Assembly (NCBI GenBank): GCA_937625935.1
Contig: OW569355.1
Location: 248,001 to 312,000 of the forward strand
DNA length: 64,000 bases
Direction of reading: 5' to 3'
DNA from: Tetramitus jugosus
Lineage: Eukaryota > Heterolobosea > Eutetramitea > Acrasida > Vahlkampfiidae
The translations under genes were made by a program, and so were the position numbers. Under the pieces are notes generated by a model. That model was not told the DNA's origin and did no database searches. It saw only the letters and a program-made list of their open reading frames with translations. Positions within the stretch are counted from its first letter, which is position 1, and each line of letters starts with the position of its first letter. This document shows, in pieces, positions 51,501-60,731 of the stretch.

Positions 51501-51907
51501 TAGCCCATCATCCTAGTCTCACCCCATTCAATTTCTCGACAGAGGAAATATTCGATGCCATAGAATCATTCAAAGGTACTTCGAGTTATGGAGCCGGAAA
51601 CATTGAGATTTTGATTTATCTGTCAAACATCAGAAACTTCACGCACCAATTCGGTTTTCCCACCAAGAAGGTCAAAGAGGTGTTCCAATATCTGCACTGT
51701 AATCTGGAGTCAATCCAACGATTCTTGGCAGATGCCAAATATTGTCGAGACCGCTTGATGGGTGCAAAGAAGTCGTCAGCGAAGATTGATGATCTTGAGA
51801 CTCGAGTAAATGAAAGTCACAGCTCTACGAGAGATATATTTCACGCTCTGATGACATTCAACAACGCCGAGACTGCTCTGATGCAACTGATGAGGGATCA
51901 ACAATAA
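48539..51907 (+). CDS. Multidomain protein: C2-like, SPRY, WW, PCMT-type methyltransferase, UBA
   Basis: 1122 residues from the ATG at 48539 (the frame is open from 48332 by TTG). Residues ~25-230 show C2-like strands (AVSFRVHLHNVHAKLFS; DELTVFVSQVKIDLYT). A SPRY domain at ~465-615 has YYEITILDSGDRDLITIGLS and GTVYFTKNGQLLGVAFY. A WW domain at ~618-655 is MPCGWRLNEELDQFGRFYFV with DPRTTTATW. A PCMT-like methyltransferase at ~697-905 has MVPRSAFVPEEL, FDLTSTLVIARALDEF and the SAM-binding MEIGSGCGFMTALAG. A UBA-like helix bundle at ~939-965 is IRDTLADMGYSPERIESGLD. PCMT enzymes repair isoaspartyl residues; whether this one does is open. The combination is unfamiliar to me. Confidence 0.85.
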   Translation: MNNTMMIIPPSQTPTLPYMGPTFNPSSPPFITTNNHSQQNHPNGSTAAVSFRVHLHNVHAKLFSQSSETDLDQAPLSNNKNNWFLNVNFAQFQSFQKQGVLALNSNNNNNKSDAVNSSSEEVDWTLDRSFVYETKFVEFLSQKHLVMRLYSSSSVDTTSKSNKNSNKSKNRGEPSDELTVFVSQVKIDLYTLACGTKHHELVLLDEQEKQIGVLYADVSMEQVSEVQLCIRSIHVSMMQQLHASMDNMDDHQIHLVYRHTGANSKVYHTDTLSHNENSASPLSSFWQNLKPLCFNCTLKELLQESITIQVVRKWQLQYVSVAFCRIPLVQVISLNHGQTIPFNGALVFNDMICGSINCLVESRNVPVFSQLTNGKNVGHGIVGGSMLYKGVRVPTVPRFSNDAEAQHHLKMQTEQMQEEKKAQAPSFDPQQFVDTEDVPTNREVSQLLSQSSNLKLSDDRLSAMYHMSSGICVPACVKSSSSIYDLNYQYYEITILDSGDRDLITIGLSPQSFAYTSQPGVNDVSYGYKSESGNIIHGAKSTQYGPAYTIGDTIGCGVSTEGTVYFTKNGQLLGVAFYPITSKISNNDLFCTVALHSKNSRIRVNFGQERFKFNIKSARMPCGWRLNEELDQFGRFYFVSVKGEKTFVDPRTTTATWKEQNDCTSERLCNTLQRSLTISYSSQQNKPNEYDKTSKWLGIRSDRVLNALRMVPRSAFVPEELIASANIGQHTSVDINDVSFDLTSTLVIARALDEFSLKQGDRFMEIGSGCGFMTALAGLIVGNAGTSCGIDINIAAVQFARNKVSEFTKQTGIPLESVLFAKRNIFMTHNTRRPHNIIDDCILNMAFTFPATKPRGNPLLTEYNAIFCGLEVQSSQIDTLKRYTKKGGCIITCVNGKLVKLCQKGTKWTQTVLMNLPPDSISQAVLPTPLEEREDKLNTIRDTLADMGYSPERIESGLDHIVKNMDAESDTEFNDSHIQAAMLNFCHVAHHPSLTPFNFSTEEIFDAIESFKGTSSYGAGNIEILIYLSNIRNFTHQFGFPTKKVKEVFQYLHCNLESIQRFLADAKYCRDRLMGAKKSSAKIDDLETRVNESHSSTRDIFHALMTFNNAETALMQLMRDQQ

Positions 51908-51928
51908 CACCCGATACTCAATGATAAA

Positions 51929-54208
51929 TTAATTTACGGATATTTTTTGAGCTCGCTTCATAGCTGAATGAAGATATGAAATCCATTCTTGCCTTTCGTT
52001 TTCAGTTGATACCTTGACTACGAATACTCTCTGTTCTTTTGTTTTGATCGAGAAACATGGACTTTCATCTCCTTTAAGGAGTCCATGCTCTTGAATCTCG
52101 CACTTTTCTAAAGATATCTCCAGTGGTTTCAGACTCTTTATCTGCTTGTAGCATTTCATAAATGCGCCCTGCTGTGGAAGAACAAGCCACCTATCCTTCC
52201 AAACATATCTTCGTTCAGACCCTTTCATAAGATAGTGAAGTACTTTAACATTGCCGCACTTCAATATAACTTCGACTGAACCATCCTCGATTAGTTCATC
52301 ATCATCCAGATCATCCAGCATCTCAGTATCATTGTTTAGTGATTGTTTCATCTTCTTAAAACCTGCTCGCAGAGGTACTATCAGCTTCTGACTTCTGTTG
52401 GAGCACGTACTCGTGTTGGCGTTTGAAGGTGATGAGAGAGGAGTTCGTAACTTTTTCCATGAAGCATCTTCAACATTCGGTGATTCTAACTCGTCTCTAA
52501 GAAGCCGATTTTCGTTCTCTAACAGTTGAATATACTGCCTTAACTCTTGCTTCTCGGTATCATCAGGAGAAAACACATTATCTCCAAGCAAGACAACCTC
52601 GTCCCCTAAGTCTCCTTCAAATCTATCTTCTGACATTTCGCTCTCGACCTTCAAATCTTTCTGTAGTTTACTGTTCTGTGTGATTAGTTTGAACACTTGT
52701 TGTCGAAGACTTTGTATTTCTAACAACATGTCCCTTGTCTTTTCTCGGTACAATCTCTGATTCAATTCTTCTCTGACTTCGTGAGCCTCATTGTCTATTC
52801 TAAGGTTTGCAACCTCTTCCTTTGTTTGTTGCAGATCGTCTAGAAGACTCTGGCTCAAATGATTGTTGATATCTTGTGTAGTGAATGCTCCATCTCGTAA
52901 GGTTGCTAGTTCATCTTCGAGCCTTGTATTTAACAATTCCAACTCCTGTATTCTATCCAAACTCTCCTTTAGTCTCCTTCTAATTTCGTCTGCTCCCACC
53001 TCAAGATTCACCTTTGGTTTGTTCTTGATACTCTTTGCACTTAATCCAAACCTGAGTGTTGACAAAGTTTCTTCTTCATTCCAACTACAAGGAGAACAAT
53101 TGATTAGAAGTGTTGTTCTGGAATTGCCTCCCAGAGAATCTTGCAATAACTTAGTCAGTTTACTTTCTCGGTAGGGCACGTGACCTTGATTCTTTTCTGT
53201 TAAAGCGTTTATCACTTTCCCTAATGTTGTTAAGCTCTGATTAATGCTCTTAGCTTCTTCTAACCTTATGCCTGAAGCAGCTGTCTTAAACACCTTCTCA
53301 CTTCCTGCCAAATCAACAATATAAAACTTGCTAGAAATAGTTTGAGATGTCACAATGCTTCTCTGAGTAATGGTAAGCGATAAGATGGAATGACTCCTGG
53401 AACTGTCAGTGTTCATACTCGTGGATGAAATTCTACGATTCTTGTTTCCTAGCTTCAAAATGTTGTACACTTCTGCATCGGATGCGACATAAAACTCTGT
53501 TAAATCGGCAACAAAGAATCCTCTTCCTCCCTTTTCCTCCTTCACTTGAAGATTAATCTTTATGGGATCCAAGAGATCGTTCACTCTCTCCATGTAAATT
53601 TCAAACAAAGACACCTTGACCGTAAACTCTAAATCATCAGAGGCTCTATCAATCGAATCAAATAGCTCGTCAATTATTCTAGGAGCTAATCCCCTTTGAT
53701 CGGTGTCCGATTTGGTTTTCGCTTTGGGTAAATTCATCATTGTAAATGTTTTACCAGCTGATGTCTGACCATAAGCAAAAACTGTTGCGTTGTATCCTCG
53801 TAGTACATCTATTGCATCAATATCTGAGTTAATAATTACGAACTGAATACTGGCATGAGATCCAAAAGAAAACAAACCTTCGACCAATGGTTTTCCAACA
53901 GTTTCAAACACTTCTTTTTGAGTTGAAGAACAACCCAGTACCTTATCAAACGAGAACATAAGATCTTTCTTGTTCTAGACAGTCAAGAAGAGTTAGTGAA
54001 AATGATACCCGATAATAAATGAGAATGAATATACTATTTGTACCTTAATCTCAATAGACTTGTCATCAATAAACCGAATCCCAACATCTCGGTCAACCTC
54101 ATTCTGAATAGGAGGCCTAAATCTGCAAACAACTGTCACGCGATTTCTCGTGTCGTTGGATCCTGTTTGGTGGGGAGTCTTCCTATTTCGAAGTGGACTT
54201 TGCATCAT
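51929..54208 (-). CDS. Kinesin with C-terminal PH domain (three exons)
   Basis: Exons 54208-54044, 53974-53878 and 53808-51929, with two 69-nt introns, give 713 residues. The second intron (53877-53809) contains no stop and is a multiple of three, so a single frame runs through it; splicing restores VGKPLVEDVLRGYNATVFAY, the normal kinesin sequence. Motor motifs: P-loop GQTSAGKT (~101-108), switch I NTDSSRSHS, switch II VDLAGSEK, then VPYRESKLTKLLQDSLGGNS. A coiled coil follows at ~345-520. A PH domain lies at ~600-700 (ERRYVWKDRWLVLPQQGAFM; FVVKVSTENERQEWISYL). The motor is N-terminal, so plus-end directed motion is expected, with membrane phosphoinositide cargo through PH (inference). Confidence 0.92.
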
Positions 54209-54359
54209 TTGATTGTGTCTGCGAGAGAAATGAGGAAAAAGGAGTCTTTCACCGGCGAAAGACTGTAACTGAACTCGTTTGAGCGGGATCTGCAATGAAC
54301 AAAGCGAAGTCTGAATCTGAACGGTTTCGTGCGAAAAATAATTGGAGGGGAAAACTAAT

Positions 54360-56453
54360 TTACTCAATCTTTGGTTTCTTGAGCAAACGTCTCACAGATG
54401 AAGGTATATAGGCAGATTTGGATTCAGGCTCCTCTGGTGCCTTCCTCTTCTTTGCTGCAGCTCTCAGTAACTTCATTTGCAGTTGTTGTTCCTTTTGTTT
54501 CTTAACCTTGTGGAGTAGTGCTCTTCTTTCGGCAATTTGTTGCTTTAATCGCTCAATTTCCTGTTTCTCTTCTTCTGTTGGTTCTCTCTCTTCTTCCTCC
54601 TCTTCTTGTTCTTCGGCATCTTGCTCAACTTCTCCATCATCGGATGCGTCATCAGTTGCAGATGTCCTTGTTTCTTCTTCTTCGTCTTCGTCCTCATCGC
54701 TGCTGTAGTGTGCTCCTTCAGGTATCAGCTTTAGCAACTCTTCATCGTCAACAACACCTTCTTCATTCGATGGTTCGTAGGTACCTTCTTCGGACTTGCT
54801 TGGCTCCTCTTCCAACTCTTCACCAATCACACCCTTGTAGATCTCATCCCAATCGTAAGCAGTGGTTTCTTCCTCGTTGGATGGTCTTGTCACCTTCTTC
54901 TTAATCTCTTCCTCATGTTCCTTTGGTATGTAACCGACACCATGACGGTCATCCTTTGTGAATTTTACATCCTCAGACAGCTTAATCTTGTGGAACAATT
55001 GATTCACCTTCAAATGCTTTGTCAACTCATCCATTTCAGCCTTTTCGATATCGTCTTCGAAAGGAGGAGAAGCGAACCATGGCAATCTACCTCTCTGCCA
55101 GTCAAAGATCATCTTTCTTGCAGTTAGAGTGTAATCTGGTTTACCACCCTTCTTGAGCTTACCAGTCTTTCTGGCCAATTGTTCCAAAAAGTCAAAGTGA
55201 TTCTTCCAGCTCATAATCTTGTAATGTCTCTGCAAGTACTCCTTCTTGACTCTGGACAAGAGAGTAGCAATATAGTCTGTTGGATCATCGAGACTCTCAG
55301 GTCTCACAACACCCTTCAACACTGTTTCGGCCTCACTGTCATGAGTAGCCGAGTGAACAACACCAGGGCAATCAATCAAGAAAATTCTACGCATGAGAGC
55401 AACGAATTGCCAGACCTTGGTCTCACCGGCAACAGGTGCAGCCTTACAAACCTTCTTCTTCCTCAGAGTGTTAATCACACTGCTCTTACCAACGTTTGGA
55501 TAACCAATGAAACCAACGGCAATACTCTTCTTGTCCTTGTGAATCTGTGCAAACTGTCTCAACAATTGAATGAGAGAACCTTTGCCAAACGGATTGTTAA
55601 TACTGGCGTGGAAGGCAATGGTTGGGCAGACTTGACTCAGAACCTTGACCCATCGAACAGTGACCCATGTTGGCACGAGATCACACTTGTTCAACACAAA
55701 CACCAAATGCTTGTACGGCTTCTCCTTCTTCAAATAATTTTCAATAAACTTGGAACGTGTGCCCATTGGATCTCTCACGTCCAACACTTGAACCAACACG
55801 TCGCTACTGTCGACCACCTTGTACAACTCACCCCAAAGTCTCTTGGACTGACCTCTCTGTAAAACTGGATTGTACAACTCTGTTTTGAACCAACCTGTAG
55901 TGTCCTTGATGTTTGTGTCATTGGATGGATCATATGACTCTGCACGCGACTCTGTGTGCTCCTTCATCTCACCCAAATCCGTAATGGCAAGTTTTGGCTT
56001 TTTTCTTTGCTTCTTTGGACCAAAAGTCTCTTCAAAATTGATTCGGTTCTTGATCTTAATCTTTTGCTCTTCTGGTTCCTTGAGCAATGACATTGGAATC
56101 TTTGCTTGCTTCATCAAAACAGTGTACGGATCGTGCACCTTGTTTGCCAATACCTCTCTAAAATTTTCCATTTCCTTTTGTCCAATGACACGCGTGTTTT
56201 GGAACCATTTTCTGTCTGGTTGAACACGAGCAACGTCTCCCTTGATTTGTTGTGATTTTGGTGTGACATAACCCTTGACAATCTCTCCCGTCTTTTTATC
56301 TCTCTTGACTTTGCCCTTGTACATGAGCAGTCTGTTGATGGTGGCATTGGTACGCAATTGATTGTTGTTTGAACTGGTCTTGCCCTTTGGAATCACACGG
56401 TTGGCCTTTAATGAACCACCGAGGTCCTTTTTAACTGTTTTACCCTTGACCAT
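54360..56453 (-). CDS. GNL2: Nucleolar GTP-binding protein 2
   Basis: 697 residues from [20 protein letters not shown] at 56453 (the frame opens from 56546 without ATG). NOG2/GNL2 family: N-terminal block [20 protein letters not shown] and the circularly permuted GTPase order of motifs, G4 NKCDLVPTW first, then G1 GYPNVGKSS and G3 DCPGVVHSA. The C-terminus is acidic and Lys-rich ([26 protein letters not shown]), with coiled-coil character. GNL2 assists late nuclear 60S maturation and export. Only ~150 bp separates its stop from the kinesin start on the same strand. Confidence 0.95.
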   Translation of the reverse strand: MVKGKTVKKDLGGSLKANRVIPKGKTSSNNNQLRTNATINRLLMYKGKVKRDKKTGEIVKGYVTPKSQQIKGDVARVQPDRKWFQNTRVIGQKEMENFREVLANKVHDPYTVLMKQAKIPMSLLKEPEEQKIKIKNRINFEETFGPKKQRKKPKLAITDLGEMKEHTESRAESYDPSNDTNIKDTTGWFKTELYNPVLQRGQSKRLWGELYKVVDSSDVLVQVLDVRDPMGTRSKFIENYLKKEKPYKHLVFVLNKCDLVPTWVTVRWVKVLSQVCPTIAFHASINNPFGKGSLIQLLRQFAQIHKDKKSIAVGFIGYPNVGKSSVINTLRKKKVCKAAPVAGETKVWQFVALMRRIFLIDCPGVVHSATHDSEAETVLKGVVRPESLDDPTDYIATLLSRVKKEYLQRHYKIMSWKNHFDFLEQLARKTGKLKKGGKPDYTLTARKMIFDWQRGRLPWFASPPFEDDIEKAEMDELTKHLKVNQLFHKIKLSEDVKFTKDDRHGVGYIPKEHEEEIKKKVTRPSNEEETTAYDWDEIYKGVIGEELEEEPSKSEEGTYEPSNEEGVVDDEELLKLIPEGAHYSSDEDEDEEEETRTSATDDASDDGEVEQDAEEQEEEEEEREPTEEEKQEIERLKQQIAERRALLHKVKKQKEQQLQMKLLRAAAKKRKAPEEPESKSAYIPSSVRRLLKKPKIE

Positions 56454-56738
56454 TTTTGTGTGTAAGTGTGTGTGGAGTGAGTGAGTTGTTGTTGTTTGAT
56501 AATTTTGTGTGTTGAAAGCTGCAGCAGCGGAGTCTTCGCCAAGCAAAAAAATTTTGTTGTTTTCACAACTTTGTCATTCAAGGCGCTTGTGGAAGGTGTT
56601 CTACTTGGTTGAACAATTTCTTTGACGCGCGAAAAATGAGCGGATAATTTTCTTGGATTTCACCGAAAAAGAGATTTCAGAGCAAGAAAATAAACAACTA
56701 CCGCGGTCGTCTCTCGAGATCTCTTTCACGACAAACAA

Positions 56739-58728
56739 ATGCTCAAACGAGGGTCAAGAACACTGTTTTTGAGTGGCTCTTCCAAAAGTTCACGACACAT
56801 TTCTTCTTCGTACTATGGCAACAATAAGACGATTAACATTCCATGTTTGACTTTGCATCAGACACTCCACACAACAAACTATCACAACACGATTGGGTTT
56901 CGTTACTACTCGAATAATGCTCCTCCATCATCTACCATATCCTCTGCAACTTCAAGCTCTTCCTCTCCTATTACTCCGACTCCGACTTTAGGCGCCAATG
57001 CCACTACGACTACAACTCCAACTGTCATTCCTGCTCATACACTGACTTCAGAACAGCTACGATTACGAAAGGTGATTCTAATGAAGAAATTATTGGAGAG
57101 ATTGGTTGATTTAAACCGTGAAAAATCAACCTTGTTATCGACAGCGTCATCCTCGACAACAACAGCAAATCTTCAAAGCAGAGATCCAACAACAGTAACA
57201 CCATCATCCATTTTAGCATCTGTTGATCATCACTTGTTTGACGATCATCGTCACCATCAAAAGCTACAACAAGTATCTCGATCAACATCAGTTTCATCCT
57301 CCTCTTCATCATCATCATCATCATTGGAATTTTCACAACAACAAGAATCTTCATCATCATCGATACTAACATCATCCTCATCAACAACAACAACACCATC
57401 CACTCAATCATCTCCAGCAGCATTCTCTTCATCCTCTTCATCATCATCATCGTCATTCGTATCACCATCTGCACCACTACCCAATGTCACCTATGGTTTG
57501 CCTAAAAAGCTCCAAAAAATTTTGAAAAAATCAGAACAAGAGGAATACACGGAAGAGATTGGTGAGAAGGCTGTGATTCGATCCATTATTGGTAACACAT
57601 TGATCACTTCACTCAAATTCTTGGCTTATGCCACCTCTGGATCAGCTGCCATGCTCTCGGAAGCTTTCCATTCAATGATTGATTCTATTAATCAGGGTTT
57701 GTTGTATGTGGGTTTGAAACAAGCAAAACAACAACCTGATTCTCTATATCAATATGGTTATGGTCGTGCTCCCTATTTCTGGAGTTTGGTGAGTGCGATG
57801 GGCATATTTTGGATGGGATTTGGTCTTGTTGGATATCACGGTGTCAGTCAATTGCTCAATCCTCCAGAAGTCATGGAGTTTGGATATTTGACTCCACTTG
57901 TGCTCGCAACTTCCTTCTTGATTGATGGATCCGTTCTGTGGGGTGTGCTTCAAGACTTGAAGAAAAGTAAGCCAAAGGGAATGTCTCTGTATCACTATTT
58001 GAAGGGACAAAAAGATCCAATGATTCTGACAGTGCTCTTGGAAGACATTGCCGCATGTACTGGTGTTTTGTTTGCAGGTTTTGGTATTGCTGCATCCTAT
58101 GTGACCCAAAATGCAATCTATGATTCGATTGCATGTATTGGTGTCGCAGGATTGTTGGGTGTTGTGTCAGTGTTACTCGTGCAAACAAACAAGAGATTCT
58201 TGATTGGAAGAGCAGTCGAACCAGAGATTGAAAATCATATTCGTGAGATTTTAGCAAGCAGGCCTGCTATTGAAGCCATTTATGGTATGTAGTTTCATTC
58301 TCTTTATTATCATGTTTCTTGTTATTTACTTATCAACATCACTAACTCCAATGATAAAACAAATAGCTGTACAATCTCAGTACATTTCACCAACCAAGTT
58401 CTCATACAAGGCTGAGATTGACTTTAATGGCGCCTATTTCGCAGAACAGTTGATTAAGCTGGGTTATGACATTGAATTCCAAAATGTGCCAAAGGAGGAC
58501 CTAAGAAACCTGTTGGCATGCTTCTCTGAGGATGTCATGCGTCTGGTCGAGAAGGAAATTGATGATATTGAAGACGAAATCCGTCAATACTACCCAGAAG
58601 CAGGTTACATTGAGTTGGAGCCAAATGCAAATCCCCGCGATCGTAACTCCTTCCTTATCAACCAAAGACGGAAGATGAAGGAGTTGCAATCTCTATCTGA
58701 ACAATCAAACAGCAACAACTCTTTGTAA
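56739..58728 (+). CDS. SLC30A9: ZnT9-like mitochondrial cation diffusion facilitator (two exons)
   Basis: Exons 56739-58284 and 58367-58728 (82-nt intron, GTATGT...AAATAG, with CACTAAC) give 635 residues. The N-terminus (MLKRGSRTLFLSGSSKSSRH, then GFRYYSNN) fits mitochondrial targeting. Residues ~60-250 are a long Ser/Thr low-complexity segment. The CDF membrane domain starts ~275: GNTLITSLKFLAYATSGSAA, MLSEAFHSMIDSINQG (HxxxD), PDSLYQYGYGRAPYFWSLVS and LEDIAACTGVLFAGFGIAAS. Exon 2 adds the ZnT9-specific C-terminus (KFSYKAEIDFNGAYFAEQLI then KLGYDIEFQN). ZnT9 is the mitochondrial Zn2+ exporter in animals; assignment rests on that C-terminus. Confidence 0.92.
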
Positions 58729-58903
58729 CTATACATCATAAAAATGGAAAACGACTTCATGCACCCACCCAATTGCACAAACACAAAAAATGCAACAACC
58801 AACTTGAATTTCACACAAGCAAAAAATTGTTGAACAAAAAACACAAACAAAAATCAACAACACAAGGAGACGAACAAGTTCTTTGATTCAAAACATCAAA
58901 ATC

Positions 58904-60712
58904 ATGTTTTCACTATTTAAATGGGATTATTCCCCAATGACTCAACCTCAAGTCCAACAAATCATTCATAAATCTGCCAGTCATGGTTCTTGCATTCGTT
59001 GTGCACTTTCATTTGTTCAGTGCTTTGAGGCAGAGCTCTATGCATGTCCTTCACAGCGCATTGTTCAATTGCTCAAAGAAGGCGATTTGCTTTTGGCGCC
59101 AAAAATTGCAGACGAAACTTTACAAAATGGCGACGATCAAAAAAATCACGAAGAAAAGCTTTCAGCTTCGACGACCAATGGTGAAAATCAACAATCACAA
59201 CAAGAAAACGAACAAAGCTTGATTGATTTCTATGGAGATCATGAGGGTCGTTGTTGTGTAGTTTGTAGAGGTATCTTTCAAGATAGACACTTGTTTGACA
59301 CCATTCCAAGCACAGTTTCCAATCTCTCCTCGAAGCGATTTTCATTTGAGACATTTGGCGTGTCTATTTACTTGCATCATGAGTTTATGGTTCGTGATCA
59401 TTTAATGACAGTGTTTGCTAGAGATGGTATTTATCATCCCACCATAGCATCATCCACCTCTGGTTCTTCCTCAGCTGCTATTGTTGTGATTAATTCTGAT
59501 CGAAAGAGAATTTTAAGAGATGTGTTGATTCATGTCCTCACACTTCGATTGAACAGTGATCAACAACAATTGAGACTCTCTAATAATGACAATTCCACTA
59601 GTGTCGCAAATTTCAAGAGAATACATCACAGAAAACATCAATTCGATGTTCACGTGGAAATTAAGACGAACGACGGTGTTTCCGCTGAAGAGTTGACAGT
59701 AACTGCAGTTGTTGCGGACGATCAGAGTGAAAGTGCATTGGATGCGTCTGTGAATACTGGCGACAATGATTTGTATCAATCAAGGAAGCGCCGAAAGGCA
59801 AGCAAAGAACTCGCTAAGAAGAGAGACACATTGTGCGGTGTAGTGAAGGAGTTTAATCTAAATCGATTGAAGGAGAAGTATACTTGTCCTCCTACTCTAC
59901 CAGAGAATCTATCACCTGATCAGATGCTCATACTAACCATCGATGTGACGCATTCTCCTATTTATTTCTCTGGTAGATACTTGAAGCTGATGAGAGGATT
60001 GCCACAGAGTCCATGGATCATCAAGGGCAATCCCAGCGAAAGCAAGGAGGGATCTCTGGAGGAATATATTGGAAATCAACTGCTGAAGGCATGCAATTGT
60101 GAGTCTTACAAGTTTGACAGTGCTGGAAGAGAGGATATTGATGTAAGAATGCTTGGTCAAGGAAGACCATTTGTGTTTACAATGGTCAAGCCAGTTACAA
60201 CAAAACTAAGCGATGCACAAGTGCTTGAGCTCGAAGGTTTGATCAATCAAAAGTACGAAGGCATTGTTCAGGTTAACAACCTGAAGCTATCCTTTGATAC
60301 ATCTGCTTCAAAGACAATGAGAGAGGGAGCTGTAGAGAAGAAGAAGAAATACCGATGTGTCGTGTGGTACAGTGGTATTCTTGAAGATGACAGAATACAG
60401 TACATGGAGAGTCTCAAGGATCTTAAGATCTACCAGAACACTCCAGTTCGTGTGTTGCACAGACGAGCTGAGCAAATCAGAGAAAGAATCATTCACGAAC
60501 TAAAGTGTGTCGAAAAGTTGAATGACCACTACATGGTCCTTGATTTAACAACGAGTGCAGGTACTTATGTTAAGGAGTTTGTGCATTCAGACTTTGGTCG
60601 GACAAAACCTTCGTTGGGTACCTTGTTGGCAGACAATCAAGAGGGATTGGCCATGTTCAAAGATGCCCATATCCTGCAATTAGACGTGATGGATATTGAA
60701 ATGGAGGATTAA
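58904..60712 (+). CDS. PUS10: tRNA pseudouridine synthase PUS10
   Basis: 602 residues from the ATG at 58904 (a TTG lies 21 bp upstream). The N-terminal zinc-finger-type CxxC pairs are present (CIRCALSF at ~27 and CCVVCRG at ~130). The catalytic domain shows SPIYFSGRYLKLMRGLPQSP, then the PUS10 hallmark FDSAGREDIDVRMLGQGRPF with the catalytic Asp, and ends AGTYVKEFVHSDFGRTKPSL. PUS10 forms pseudouridine 54/55 in tRNA of archaea and some eukaryotes. A Glu/Gln-rich insertion at ~80-115 is species-specific. Confidence 0.95.
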   Translation: MFSLFKWDYSPMTQPQVQQIIHKSASHGSCIRCALSFVQCFEAELYACPSQRIVQLLKEGDLLLAPKIADETLQNGDDQKNHEEKLSASTTNGENQQSQQENEQSLIDFYGDHEGRCCVVCRGIFQDRHLFDTIPSTVSNLSSKRFSFETFGVSIYLHHEFMVRDHLMTVFARDGIYHPTIASSTSGSSSAAIVVINSDRKRILRDVLIHVLTLRLNSDQQQLRLSNNDNSTSVANFKRIHHRKHQFDVHVEIKTNDGVSAEELTVTAVVADDQSESALDASVNTGDNDLYQSRKRRKASKELAKKRDTLCGVVKEFNLNRLKEKYTCPPTLPENLSPDQMLILTIDVTHSPIYFSGRYLKLMRGLPQSPWIIKGNPSESKEGSLEEYIGNQLLKACNCESYKFDSAGREDIDVRMLGQGRPFVFTMVKPVTTKLSDAQVLELEGLINQKYEGIVQVNNLKLSFDTSASKTMREGAVEKKKKYRCVVWYSGILEDDRIQYMESLKDLKIYQNTPVRVLHRRAEQIRERIIHELKCVEKLNDHYMVLDLTTSAGTYVKEFVHSDFGRTKPSLGTLLADNQEGLAMFKDAHILQLDVMDIEMED

Positions 60713-60731
60713 TAAATTAATTTTACACCAT

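Noticed and set aside
53809-53877. Extra 23 residues in the kinesin motor
   Set aside because: They interrupt a universally conserved segment and have GT-AG borders, so they are treated as an intron.
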